DNA of 64,000 nt from Planctomycetota bacterium (GTDB lineage Bacteria > Planctomycetota > Brocadiia > SM23-32 > JAKLEA01): positions 160,288 through 224,287 of the forward strand of contig JAKLEA010000008.1 of the NCBI GenBank assembly GCA_022711755.1, in the 5' to 3' direction. The notes beneath the pieces were generated by a model. The model saw only the letters and a program-made list of their open reading frames with translations. It searched no databases and was not told where the DNA came from. The translations under genes and the position numbers were made by a program. Position 1 is the stretch's first letter; each line of letters begins with the position of its first letter. This document shows, in pieces, positions 1-8,333 of this stretch.

Positions 1-308
1 ACGGTTATCCGCCCGAAGGCGAAGACCTCCATGCCATGCTCCAGCGTGAAACGGAGCCTGGCCGCGACCGTGCGCCACATGACGGCGCTCAACTGCGCGG
101 CGTTGTCCTTCAGCGTGAAGTAGACGTGGCCGCTCTGATGGTACTTCAGGTTCGATATCTCGCCGACGACCCAGACGTCTGCGAACTGGTTTTCCAGTTG
201 TTTGCGAATTTGAGCCGTCAGTTGCGAGACGCTCAGCAGCGGGGCGTCCCCGATCAGTTCCTCCGGCGGACGACCTCCCGAATCCCGCATATCCTGCCTT
301 TGTTGCAT
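1..308 (-). CDS. xseA: Exodeoxyribonuclease VII large subunit, N-terminal part (runs off window)
   Basis: The reverse strand reads from an ATG at 308 through the window edge without a stop, giving about 102 residues. Residues about 24-100 read LSVSQLTAQIRKQLE, then VWVVGEISNLK, then SGHVYFTLKD and VMWR. This is the N-terminal OB-fold nucleic-acid-binding domain of XseA, the large subunit of the exonuclease that degrades single-stranded DNA from both ends. The catalytic part lies outside the window. It starts 12 bases after the stop of the PHP gene on the same strand, so the two are probably co-transcribed. A roughly 20-residue polar leader precedes the conserved domain, so a slightly later start is possible. 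Confidence 0.9.
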   Translation of the reverse strand, partial: MQQRQDMRDSGGRPPEELIGDAPLLSVSQLTAQIRKQLENQFADVWVVGEISNLKYHQSGHVYFTLKDNAAQLSAVMWRTVAARLRFTLEHGMEVFAFGRIT

Positions 309-320
309 GTTCGTCCCCGA

Positions 321-1229
321 TCAGCCCTTCTTCGGCATGATGAGGGGGTTGGTCCATGCGCGGCGTCCCTGTGCGTCAACGATCTCGATGCGGACATAGG
401 GCCAGTCGCCGCGCGGTTCGCACTCGTATCGCGTCAGCGAATCGCAGCAATCCGCCTTCACCCATCGCCCCGTCGAATGCCTGGACATTATCCGGATTTC
501 CCGCGCCGGGGAGCATTCGATCAGCAGCTTGCCATCGCGCAATCCGACGTATTGGATCACAGGGCCGCAACTGGCGTAATAACAACCAGTGCGTATCGCC
601 TCAATCGCCCCGGCCAGGTCCGGCGATTTCGCCTTGAGCATGGTCCAAGCGCCATAGAGGTCCCTGTCGCCGTGGACGTCGTCAACCGCAACGGCCGGGA
701 GCATCCTTCCGGCGGCCAGCATGTCATCCCAGTGGACGGAGCTTGTCCCCTTGCCGATGTTGCGGCAGGTCGAGTTCTCGACCTCGAAGGCAACGATGCC
801 GCGCACCGGTTCCATCTCCCGGATTGTCAGCCCGCACCAGTATGGATGCCCGAGTATGACCATGCCGCCGGCGTCGGTTGTGAGTTTTATCTGTTCTTCA
901 ATCGTATTCTGGTTCTTAGGATTGAAGTCCTGCGGCACGTTCAGGTTGACGATATGGTAGTAGGCGAACTTGTCCGCCGTCTGGGCGGTGGTCTCGACTC
1001 CGCGTATCAGGATCATGCCCATCGGGTCGAGCGCGTCCACGTCAACTACGGCGTTATGATCGGTGAGCGCCAAAACGCGATAACCTTCCCGCGCGTACTG
1101 CCCTATCCGCTCCTGCGGCGGGACGGAGCCGTCCGATACGGTTGTGTGCGTGTGGAGGTTTGCTTTCAGCCATTCGCCTTCAACGTCGAAGGGATTGACA
1201 ATCACTGGATCGCGCGGAAGTTCCTGCAT
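321..1229 (-). CDS. PHP-domain phosphoesterase / metallohydrolase
   Basis: A 302-residue protein of the PHP (polymerase and histidinol phosphatase) superfamily. Near the N-terminus it shows LHTHTTVSDGS, then LTDHN about 30 residues on, and GHPYW mid-protein. These are the metal-binding His/Asp motifs of a trinuclear-metal phosphoesterase. The substrate cannot be read from the sequence; cytoplasmic, as no signal peptide is seen. The start was placed at ATG 1229, after an AAAGGAAC ribosome binding site. The longer frame to 1313 would overlap the upstream SDR gene by about 60 bases and its extra residues are not PHP-like. It lies 22 bases after the SDR gene and 12 before xseA, an operon of three. 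Confidence 0.85.
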   Translation of the reverse strand: MQELPRDPVIVNPFDVEGEWLKANLHTHTTVSDGSVPPQERIGQYAREGYRVLALTDHNAVVDVDALDPMGMILIRGVETTAQTADKFAYYHIVNLNVPQDFNPKNQNTIEEQIKLTTDAGGMVILGHPYWCGLTIREMEPVRGIVAFEVENSTCRNIGKGTSSVHWDDMLAAGRMLPAVAVDDVHGDRDLYGAWTMLKAKSPDLAGAIEAIRTGCYYASCGPVIQYVGLRDGKLLIECSPAREIRIMSRHSTGRWVKADCCDSLTRYECEPRGDWPYVRIEIVDAQGRRAWTNPLIMPKKG

Positions 1230-1251
1230 TGTTGTTCCTTTGAAAAAGTGG

Positions 1252-2043
1252 TCAGCCTGCAAAACCGGGTTGGCTTCCCGCGCGGCGCACGTTGATCTCA
1301 TCAACGACCGCATTATCCGGAAGCGTCAGGAGGAACATCACAATCCCGGCCACGTCTTCGGGGCGGATAAGGCCGCTGCGATCGAGATCGGGGCGCGCCC
1401 GGCTGATCAGCTCGGTATCTGTGCCGCCCGGGCAGATTGCTTGAACGCGTATGTTGTCCGCCTGGCCCTCGACGGCTAGGACCTTGGTCAATCCCATGAT
1501 CGCATGCTTGGAGGCGGAGTAGACCGCCTGATTGGGGTAGCCCTTGCGGCCCACGACGGAGGAGACGTTGACGATCCGCCCGCCGCCGGTCCCGGCCATC
1601 CAGAGCATCTCCTCCCGGCAGCAGAGGAACGTGCCGCGGGCGTTGACGCGCATGACGCGGTCCCACTCGTCGCCGGTGGTCTCAACCGCCTTCTTGAAGA
1701 CGCCGATTCCGGCGTTGTTCACGGCCATGTCCAGGAACGGCCACCTTGTCTTGAGTTCGCAGAAGAGGGCCTTCACCTGCGCCTCGTCGCCGACGTCACA
1801 TGGCAGGGCAACTATCGTCGCGCCGGTTTCTGAGGCGAGCCTCGCGCGGGCGGATTCCAACCGTTCCGTATTCACGGCGGTTATGCACACGTTCGAGCCG
1901 GAGAACGCCAACGCGCGGGCTATGGAATAGCCGATTCCCCTGCTGCCGCCCGTGACGAGGCTGAACGCGCCCTCAGCCCTGAACTGAACCGCCCTTTTCT
2001 TGGTCAAATCGCGTTCGGAGGATTGATCCACGTATGACTCCAA
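1252..2043 (-). CDS. Short-chain dehydrogenase/reductase (SDR family)
   Basis: A 263-residue classical SDR that transfers hydride between NAD(P)H and an alcohol or carbonyl. It has the nucleotide-binding motif TGGSRGIG, the structural NNAG, the catalytic Ser in VNVSSVVG and the YSASK Tyr/Lys pair. Similar enzymes include 3-oxoacyl-ACP reductases and sugar dehydrogenases; the substrate is unknown. The listed start is a TTG with GGGAG upstream; other starts within the first 25 residues are possible because the Rossmann fold begins only at about residue 28. A GATAAT box read on this strand at 2081-2076 could serve as its -10. First gene of the minus-strand SDR-PHP-xseA operon, divergent from the GlcD gene. 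Confidence 0.88.
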   Translation of the reverse strand: MESYVDQSSERDLTKKRAVQFRAEGAFSLVTGGSRGIGYSIARALAFSGSNVCITAVNTERLESARARLASETGATIVALPCDVGDEAQVKALFCELKTRWPFLDMAVNNAGIGVFKKAVETTGDEWDRVMRVNARGTFLCCREEMLWMAGTGGGRIVNVSSVVGRKGYPNQAVYSASKHAIMGLTKVLAVEGQADNIRVQAICPGGTDTELISRARPDLDRSGLIRPEDVAGIVMFLLTLPDNAVVDEINVRRAGSQPGFAG

Positions 2044-2135
2044 CTGCGCGTACTCCCGCTGGAGCGCCGCGCCGAATTATCCGCCAGATTTGAGTCTACA
2101 GCAGATCGCTCCGGCTGACAAGCGTGGCAGCCGTG

Positions 2136-2164
2136 TTGACTGTCGGGACGGAGGCGGTTATTTT
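2136..2164 (+). promoter_or_regulatory. Predicted sigma70-type promoter for the glcD-TPR operon
   Basis: TTGACT at 2136-2141, a 17-base spacer, then TATTTT at 2159-2164. The implied transcription start near 2171 lies downstream of the longest open-frame start (2124), which supports the internal TTG at 2229 as the true start of the GlcD gene. Confidence 0.5.
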
Positions 2165-2228
2165 TCCATCCGCAGAAGACGCGCGCTGGACGGCGAATGC
2201 GTCCGATGTCGTAAATGAGGGACATTCA

Positions 2229-3665
2229 TTGCGTTTCAACAGGCTGGACAACGCGGCGTTGAGTGAGTTGAGGAGCGTCGTCGGAGAGCGGAACGTGCTC
2301 ACCGGGAGGGCGGACCTCCTCTGCTACTCCTATGACGCGACCAAGCAGGAATCGCTCCCCGAGGCTGTCGTCATTATCACGGACAGCCGGCAGGCGCGGG
2401 AACTCGTTCTTTTCTGCAATCGGCGGCTTGTTCCGCTCTACGCGCGCGGCGCGGGCAGCAATCTCTCCGGTGGAAGCTTCCCCAGCTTCGGCGGCATCGT
2501 CGCGGACTTCTCGAAGATGAACCGCATCCTGTCAATCTCCCCGGACGACCTTGTGGCAGTGGTGGAGCCGGGGGTGATAACGGGCGATCTTCAGCGGAAA
2601 GTTGCGGAATTCGGCTTGAAATATCCCCCCGACCCGGCCAGCGCCGATTTCTCGACGATAGGCGGCAACATTGCCGAATGCGCCGGGGGGCTGACCGGCG
2701 TAAAGTATGGCGTGACAAGGGATTACGTGCTATCGCTGGAAGTCGTCACCGGCTCCGGCGAGCTTGTCCGCCTCGGCAGGCCGACGCTGAAGGACGTCGC
2801 CGGGCTTGACTTGACGAGGCTGGTGGTAGGCTCTGAGGGCACGCTGGCTCTTGTCACCCAGGCGACGCTTAAGTTGATACCCATGCCCGAATCCGAGGCA
2901 GTCGTGCGGGCGTGCTACGACAGCCTGGAAAAACTGGCCGCCGCATGCGGGCGCATCTTCGCCAGACGGATTTTCCCGACGACCATGGAGTTCATGGACC
3001 GGCCAAGCCTGGACTGCGTCAGGGACTACCGCAAGACGGACATCCCGCTGGAGACTGACGCGCTCCTGCTGGTCGCGCTGGACGGCTCCGCCGCCGAAAT
3101 GCAATCCCAGGCGGAGAGGGTGAAGGAAGCGTGTCTGGAGGGCGGTGCGTTCGACGTCAGGACGGCTTTGCTGCCGGAAGACCGCGAGCGGCTCTGGGGC
3201 GCCCGCAAGGCGATATCCCCCGCGCTTTACAGGATTGCCCCGCGAAAGCTGAATGAGGACATCTGCGTTCCAAGAAGCAAGCTGCCGGAGATGGTCCGAA
3301 GGATCGCGGCGAGGGCCGGGCAGTTCCCCACGCTGAAGGTCATCAACTTCGGCCACATCGGGGACGGGAACATCCACATGAACGTCCAGCATGAGGACAC
3401 GGAGGAGGACTACAGGCTCTCCCATCAGTTCATGGCATCGGTCATGCCGGACGTGGTTGAGCTTGGCGGAACGGTGTCCGGCGAGCATGGAATAGGCAAC
3501 CGGAAAGTCGAGTTCCTTCCGATGGAGCTTGGCCCGCAGGTTCTGGAATTGATGAGAAAGGTGAAGAAAGTTTTCGATCCGCGTGGTATACTGAATCCAG
3601 GTAAGTTGTTGCCCGCAGGCGACACAGAGATTGAGACGGCGAACGGAGGCGCGACCAGAGCGTGA
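2229..3665 (+). CDS. glcD: FAD-linked oxidase, glycolate oxidase GlcD / D-lactate dehydrogenase type
   Basis: About 478 residues. The N-terminal half is a PCMH-type FAD-binding domain (GAGSNLSGGS, then PPDPAS, then STIGGNIAECAGG), and the C-terminal half is the FAD-oxidase C domain with FGHIGDGNIHMN near residue 372 and SGEHGIG. The family oxidises 2-hydroxyacids such as glycolate or D-lactate to 2-oxoacids and passes electrons to an Fe-S partner (GlcF type). No GlcE or GlcF gene is adjacent. The start chosen is TTG 2229, with GAGGGA six bases upstream and the family's usual helix right after; the frame extends to 2124 but that is upstream of the predicted promoter. Its stop overlaps the next gene. 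Confidence 0.88.
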   Translation: MRFNRLDNAALSELRSVVGERNVLTGRADLLCYSYDATKQESLPEAVVIITDSRQARELVLFCNRRLVPLYARGAGSNLSGGSFPSFGGIVADFSKMNRILSISPDDLVAVVEPGVITGDLQRKVAEFGLKYPPDPASADFSTIGGNIAECAGGLTGVKYGVTRDYVLSLEVVTGSGELVRLGRPTLKDVAGLDLTRLVVGSEGTLALVTQATLKLIPMPESEAVVRACYDSLEKLAAACGRIFARRIFPTTMEFMDRPSLDCVRDYRKTDIPLETDALLLVALDGSAAEMQSQAERVKEACLEGGAFDVRTALLPEDRERLWGARKAISPALYRIAPRKLNEDICVPRSKLPEMVRRIAARAGQFPTLKVINFGHIGDGNIHMNVQHEDTEEDYRLSHQFMASVMPDVVELGGTVSGEHGIGNRKVEFLPMELGPQVLELMRKVKKVFDPRGILNPGKLLPAGDTEIETANGGATRA

Positions 3666-4639
3666 CTATGGAAGAAGGCGGAAAGACACAGCCGATGCTG
3701 TTCGAGCGGGATTCGAGCTACGTTTCCTACCGGGCGGCGGGGAACCAGCGTTTCGGTCCGTATCAGTTGGACGAGTTGATTGTCTATTATCGCTGCCCCG
3801 GCTGCAAGAAGGAGATGAGGCCCAGCTTCGCCCGTTTCTGCATGGGGTTCGCCAGTCTCGATGAATTCCGGCGAGCGGCCGTCAATCTTTTTGAAAGGGC
3901 TTCAAGGCGCTCCGGATGCGAACATTGCGGACAGGAGGCCAAGGAACAGCTTCTTAAGCGCCGCTCTTATTTTTTCCACTTTTCCTATTTCAAGAAGAAG
4001 GACTTTATTATCGAGGTAAGAAGAACGAGCGGCAGGATTTTCTGTCGTTACGCGCTCATGGACGACCAGGGCGTGATCGAACACCTCACCAGGGAGCAGA
4101 TTGCCGGGGCGGACGTTTATTTCGATCCGGGGATGGCCGAATTCCGGCAGGGTTACGCCGAGTTGACATTCCACAGTCGTCTTGAGGACGCGCGAGTGCA
4201 TCTTTCCCGCGCCCTGTACCTGCATCCAGTCTTCCCGGAGGCGGAGCTGGAGCTGGCCCGGCTGTCGCTGGCCTGCGGCAAGCCCGGAGAGGCTGACGAA
4301 CACCTTGAACAGGCCGAGCGCATGGGCACTTCGGACCTCCTGTCGCGGCTTCTGCGGGCGGAGATATTCATCGCAGAGGGCGCTTTCGTGAAGGCGCAGA
4401 GCATCTGCCGGGACATCCTGATCAAATATCCGGAGGAGGCTGACGGCTTCTACCTTCGCGGCATGGCCTACCTGAACGAGGGCAAGAAGAACCTGGCCGC
4501 GCGCGATTTCAAACAGGCGATATCGCTGGACTCGGCGCATGCCAGGTCCATCAAAGCCCTGCATGAGCTTGGCATTGAACTTCCAGAAGAGTCCGTATTG
4601 CATCGGCTGAAGAAACCACATCCGATTGACGACGCTTGA
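3662..4639 (+). CDS. Zinc-ribbon and TPR-repeat protein, function unknown
   Basis: A 325-residue soluble protein. Residues about 40-90 contain two Cys pairs, YRCPGCKKE and GCEHCGQE, consistent with a split zinc ribbon. From about residue 165 to 310 there are degenerate tetratricopeptide helices (for example AEFRQGYAELTFHSRLEDA and GFYLRGMAYLNEGKKNLAA), a protein-interaction scaffold. The first in-frame codon is GTG at 3662, overlapping the glcD stop by four bases; the ATG at 3668 is an alternative, with a GGAGG at 3646-3650 serving either. The overlap implies translational coupling to glcD, but no metabolic link can be read from the sequence. Confidence 0.7.
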   Translation: MTMEEGGKTQPMLFERDSSYVSYRAAGNQRFGPYQLDELIVYYRCPGCKKEMRPSFARFCMGFASLDEFRRAAVNLFERASRRSGCEHCGQEAKEQLLKRRSYFFHFSYFKKKDFIIEVRRTSGRIFCRYALMDDQGVIEHLTREQIAGADVYFDPGMAEFRQGYAELTFHSRLEDARVHLSRALYLHPVFPEAELELARLSLACGKPGEADEHLEQAERMGTSDLLSRLLRAEIFIAEGAFVKAQSICRDILIKYPEEADGFYLRGMAYLNEGKKNLAARDFKQAISLDSAHARSIKALHELGIELPEESVLHRLKKPHPIDDA

Positions 4640-4664
4640 CATAACGACGGCATGACTATAAGAA
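4636..4664 (+). promoter_or_regulatory. Predicted sigma70-type promoter for the metal-efflux operon
   Basis: TTGACA at 4636-4641 overlaps the stop of the TPR gene. TATAAG (4657-4662, 15-base spacer) or TAAGAA (4659-4664, 17-base spacer) could be the -10. No operator palindrome for a metal sensor is obvious around it. Confidence 0.45.
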
Positions 4665-4681
4665 ATCATCAGCGCAATCAT

Positions 4682-5149
4682 ATGAGTTACCCGTTGCAGA
4701 CAATGGCCGGAAGGAACGGACGGCGAAAGAAGGGCCGTTGCCTGCTTACATTGTTATGCCTGCCGGCCATGATACTTACGACGGCTGGCGGCGGGGATGC
4801 AGTGATATGCGTAAGCGATGGGGGCATCGCGCTTGAACCGGCCGTCGGCAGGATGGGGTATTTCAGCGATGGGGCGGATTCCGTGTGCGCCTGCCGTGAT
4901 GAAGAACAACAGGATGAAGGCTCCCTTCGCAGCGGAGAAATGCGCTGCTCAGACCTGACGCTGACATTCGGCGGATCTCAATCAACCGCGAAAACCAGAG
5001 CATTCCGCCACCTCGTCCTTGCCTTGCGCGTTCAGGATGACATCAATCGGCGAAGCGCCCCGTATATTCAAAGTCCGGCGTCTTCAGCCTTCGGCTTTCC
5101 TGATGACTCGCTTCGCGAACTTATCGAATCTGTCGTTATTATAATCTAA
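4682..5149 (+). CDS. Small exported protein of the efflux operon, unknown
   Basis: About 155 residues. After a basic stretch (GRNGRRKKGR) comes a hydrophobic segment, LLTLLCLPAMILTTAGGG, that looks like a signal peptide. The mature part begins with VICVSDGGIALEPAVG and carries further Cys (VCACRDEE, MRCSD), suggestive of metal or disulfide chemistry in the periplasm. I do not recognise a named family. It is the first gene after the predicted efflux promoter and 107 bases ahead of the outer-membrane channel gene, so a role in metal handling is inferred from position. ATG 4682 is chosen because the 4652 start lies upstream of the expected transcript start; ATG 4703 is also possible. Confidence 0.55.
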   Translation: MSYPLQTMAGRNGRRKKGRCLLTLLCLPAMILTTAGGGDAVICVSDGGIALEPAVGRMGYFSDGADSVCACRDEEQQDEGSLRSGEMRCSDLTLTFGGSQSTAKTRAFRHLVLALRVQDDINRRSAPYIQSPASSAFGFPDDSLRELIESVVIII

Positions 5150-5256
5150 TAAATCCCGCCTCGCGGCCGTGATAAATCCCTGATCTTCGCTCCTGTGCGG
5201 TTCCGAAGATCGCCGCGCTCTCCCCTTGCCGGGATCATTCCACTGGAAGGAACTCA

Positions 5257-6615
5257 ATGAAACCAATACCCGCATTAATTTTTTTCCTGGCTATTGCTTC
5301 TTTCTCAAGCCTTTGCGTGTCGGCGGAGGAGACTGCGCCCCCGCATCAAACCCGGCAGCCCGGCGGGAATCCGGACGGCGCGCCGGAGACTTCGGGACCA
5401 ATAACGCTTCGCGCCGCCTTGTCGCGGACTCTGCTTGAAAATCCCGAACTCCAGGCATGGTCTCTTGATATCCGCGCAGCCGAGGCCGGAGTTCTTCAGT
5501 CCCGGGCGCTGCCGAATCCAGAACTGGGCGTCGAGGCGGAGAACGCGGCCGGTTCCGGGGAGTACCGCGGAGCGGACTCTCTGGAAACAACCATCGGCGT
5601 CAGCCAGCTCATCGAGCTTGGCGGCAAGCGCGCCCAGAGGCATCGCGTGGCGGACCTGGAGAGAAAGCTGGCCGAGTTCGACTATCAGTCGGCGCGGACG
5701 CGCGCGCTGGTCGGGGTCGCGCAAGCCTTCGCGGATGTCCTTGCGGCGCAGGAACGGGCGAGACTGGCGGAGGATGTTTCAACAATCGTGGCGGAGGCGG
5801 CCGGCGCAGTCTCTGCGCAGGCGCGCGTGGGCAAGATATCCCCCGTCGAGGAGCAGAAGGCCGCGGTCGAGCTGGCTCTGAGCCGCGTGGAATCCGACAG
5901 GGCAAGCAACGAGCTTGAGCTTGCTCGGAAGCGTCTGGCTGCGTTCTGGGGGGATGAGGACGCAAATTTCTCGCGCGCTGAAGGAAGCCTGGAGCATCCT
6001 CTTGCAGTTCCGGAATATGCAAGGCTTGCGGGCAGACTGTCCGAGAACCCGGACATCGCGCGATGGGCCATTGAGATCGAAAGGAATCGCGCGGCGCTGA
6101 AACTTGAAAACGCGAACGCCTTCGCGGACCCGACGGTCAGCGCCGGAGTCAGACATTTCAAGGATTCCGGCGACCATGCTTTTGTTGCGGGCGTGTCCGT
6201 GCCCATTCCAATACTCAATAGAAATCAGGGAGCCAGGCGACAGGCTCAGTTCCAATTGTCGAAGGCGACCCAGTTGCGCCGCGCGGCGGAGCTTGGCGTC
6301 CGCGAGCGCCTGGCGGAACTCTACAGCGATCTCAAAACGGCCGCGTCTGAGGCCTCAACGCTCAGGGATCAGGCGATCCCCGCCGCCGAGAGCGCGATGA
6401 CCGCCGCGCAGCGGGGATTCGAGATGGGCAAATTCAGCTACCTCGAAACGCTTGACGCCAGAAGGACCTACGTCGAGACCAAATCGAGATACCTGGACGC
6501 TCTGGCGGCATGGCGCAAGACGGCCGCAGAGATCGAGGGATTGACGGGAGAGGCGATTTCAGGGGGCGGATCAGTCAAGACGGCAGCACAGGAGACCGGC
6601 GATGCAAGTCAATAG
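5257..6615 (+). CDS. Outer-membrane efflux channel, TolC/CusC/CzcC family
   Basis: A 452-residue outer-membrane factor that forms the exit duct of a tripartite efflux pump. It begins with a clear signal peptide (PALIFFLAIASFSSLCVSA) and contains two OEP repeats made of long helices: LRAALSRTLLENPELQAW early, and RLAGRLSENPDIARWAIEIERN after the midpoint. The FSYLETLDARRTYVE segment is typical of metal-RND OMFs. An AAGGAAC ribosome binding site precedes the ATG. It overlaps the adaptor gene by 14 bases, so the three pump genes are translationally linked. Homology to CzcC/CusC is family-level; the metal is not determinable. Confidence 0.9.
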   Translation: MKPIPALIFFLAIASFSSLCVSAEETAPPHQTRQPGGNPDGAPETSGPITLRAALSRTLLENPELQAWSLDIRAAEAGVLQSRALPNPELGVEAENAAGSGEYRGADSLETTIGVSQLIELGGKRAQRHRVADLERKLAEFDYQSARTRALVGVAQAFADVLAAQERARLAEDVSTIVAEAAGAVSAQARVGKISPVEEQKAAVELALSRVESDRASNELELARKRLAAFWGDEDANFSRAEGSLEHPLAVPEYARLAGRLSENPDIARWAIEIERNRAALKLENANAFADPTVSAGVRHFKDSGDHAFVAGVSVPIPILNRNQGARRQAQFQLSKATQLRRAAELGVRERLAELYSDLKTAASEASTLRDQAIPAAESAMTAAQRGFEMGKFSYLETLDARRTYVETKSRYLDALAAWRKTAAEIEGLTGEAISGGGSVKTAAQETGDASQ

Positions 6616-8317
6616 AGGAAAAATCACAGGCAATTTCGGAATGGCGCTCTTCGTATTCACGCTCATGAGCGGAATCCTTCTCTGGATGACCGGCTACCTG
6701 CGCCTCGGTGCTCAGACGGCGTCGGCGACTCAAACCGAAGCGCATGAGGAGGCGCACGGCGAGGCTAGCGGAGCGGCGCACGGAGTAGCGCAGGGGCATG
6801 ATCACGAAGGAGAGGCAGCGCCCTCAAGCGGCGATCATTCTGAAGAATGCGCTGACTGCGAGGAAGCGGAAGGAGCCGATATCGAGAGCGTCGGCAAAAC
6901 CGCGAAGGAATCATGGAACGCGCAGATCGCCGCGATTGAGAAAGAAAACTGCGAGCACGGCGGGCCGATTGTCGAATGCGACAAGTGCCGATTCGAGGCC
7001 GGCGTCGTGAAGGTCATCCCGTCAGTGAGCGGGGGATTGATCGCCTCCGCGCCGGTCGAGGAGCGGGAAGCTGTCAACGTCCTGCGGCTCAACGGCGAAA
7101 TACAGCATGACCCGACGCGCGTCGTCGAGGTGACGCCCATCGTCTCCGGCAGAATAGCAGGCATCAGAGCGGAGTTGGGACAAACTGTCCAGGCCGGGGA
7201 CGTTCTTGCAGTCATTCTGTCTCCGGAGTTGGGCGAGGCGCGCGCGACATGCGGCAGGTCCGCCGCCGCGCTGGAGATCGCCCGCAAGGAGCAGCAGAGG
7301 CAATCAGGGCTGAACGAGGCGTTGGAGGCATTGTTGAGACGCCTTGACGCCGAAGGTGGCGCGGGAGATTTCGGCTCATCGGATGCCGACGGGGTCATAG
7401 GCGAATGGAAGTCGAAGCTGCTCGGCGCGGCGGCGCGTCTGAAGGTTGCACGTTCCGCGCTCAAGCGGGAGGAGGAGTTGCATGAGATGAAGATCTCAAG
7501 CGCGGCGGAGCATGAGAGCGCCGATCAGGAATTCCAGACCGCGCAGGCCGAATACAACGCGTTTATCGAGGAGGTCAGGCTCAACCTGGCACTGGACAAA
7601 CTGCGCGCCGACAGGGGCGTTCAGCAGGCCGAGGCCGACCTTGCGGCCGCGCAAAGCCGGTTGAAGATCATGGGAATTTCACCTGACGCCCCGGACGACG
7701 GAGAGCCGTCGCGCCTTGAGGTCAAGGCTCCGAGAAGCGGAACGATCATCGCCGCCGGCGTTTCCGAAGGAAAATTCGCGGAAACGTCAACGACACTGTT
7801 CACGGTGGCCGATCTGGGCAGTCTGTGGGTCTGGTGCGACCTTTACGAGAGAGACCTTTCCGGCATTCACGCGGCCCTTGCCTCAAGCGGGACAATCAAG
7901 GCCGTTATCCGCGTTGCGGCATTCAAGGATCGCGCGTTCGAGGGGACGGCGGACCTTATCGGCAGCGAATTTGACGAACACACGCGGACGGTCAAGGTCA
8001 GAATCCGCGTCGCCAATCCCGACCGCGCGCTCAGCCCCGGCATGTTCGCCCATGCCGAAATACCCCTGCCTTTGGGGAGGCGCGCGCTGGTCATCCCAAA
8101 CGAGGCGCTCCTTTCTGACGAGGGCCGGTTCTTCGTGTTCAAAAAGTGGCGGGACGACATGTGGGTGCGGCGAGACGTCAGGCCGGGACGTTCGCAGGGA
8201 GGGTTTGTGGAGATCGTAGCGGGAGTCGCCGGCGGCGACGTCATAGTCACACGCGGCGCGTTCATGCTCAAGAGCGACGTCCTGCGCGGCAAGATGGGCG
8301 CGGGTTGTGCGGACTGA
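6602..8317 (+). CDS. Periplasmic adaptor (membrane fusion protein) of heavy-metal RND efflux, CusB/CzcB type
   Basis: A 571-residue adaptor, longer than the usual 400-500. An N-terminal membrane anchor (about residues 10-32) is followed by a His/Glu/Asp-rich stretch to about 90, then a metal site C117-x-H119-x6-C126-x2-C129, of the CxEHG....CxxC type seen in metal-RND adaptors. The barrel-sandwich starts near VVEVTPIVSGRI, with a long coiled-coil hairpin at about 215-350, then lipoyl and beta-barrel parts (APRSGTIIAAGVSEG; LWVWCDLYERDL). It connects the inner-membrane pump to the outer-membrane channel and may hand metal to it. The His/acid-rich tract and Cys site point to soft or transition metals. 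Confidence 0.9.
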   Translation: MQVNRGKITGNFGMALFVFTLMSGILLWMTGYLRLGAQTASATQTEAHEEAHGEASGAAHGVAQGHDHEGEAAPSSGDHSEECADCEEAEGADIESVGKTAKESWNAQIAAIEKENCEHGGPIVECDKCRFEAGVVKVIPSVSGGLIASAPVEEREAVNVLRLNGEIQHDPTRVVEVTPIVSGRIAGIRAELGQTVQAGDVLAVILSPELGEARATCGRSAAALEIARKEQQRQSGLNEALEALLRRLDAEGGAGDFGSSDADGVIGEWKSKLLGAAARLKVARSALKREEELHEMKISSAAEHESADQEFQTAQAEYNAFIEEVRLNLALDKLRADRGVQQAEADLAAAQSRLKIMGISPDAPDDGEPSRLEVKAPRSGTIIAAGVSEGKFAETSTTLFTVADLGSLWVWCDLYERDLSGIHAALASSGTIKAVIRVAAFKDRAFEGTADLIGSEFDEHTRTVKVRIRVANPDRALSPGMFAHAEIPLPLGRRALVIPNEALLSDEGRFFVFKKWRDDMWVRRDVRPGRSQGGFVEIVAGVAGGDVIVTRGAFMLKSDVLRGKMGAGCAD

Positions 8318-8333
8318 GTCCGGGGAGGATGGA

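Noticed and set aside
2124..2228. Longer start of the FAD oxidase
   Set aside because: It would lie upstream of the predicted transcript start, and the extra residues do not resemble the family.
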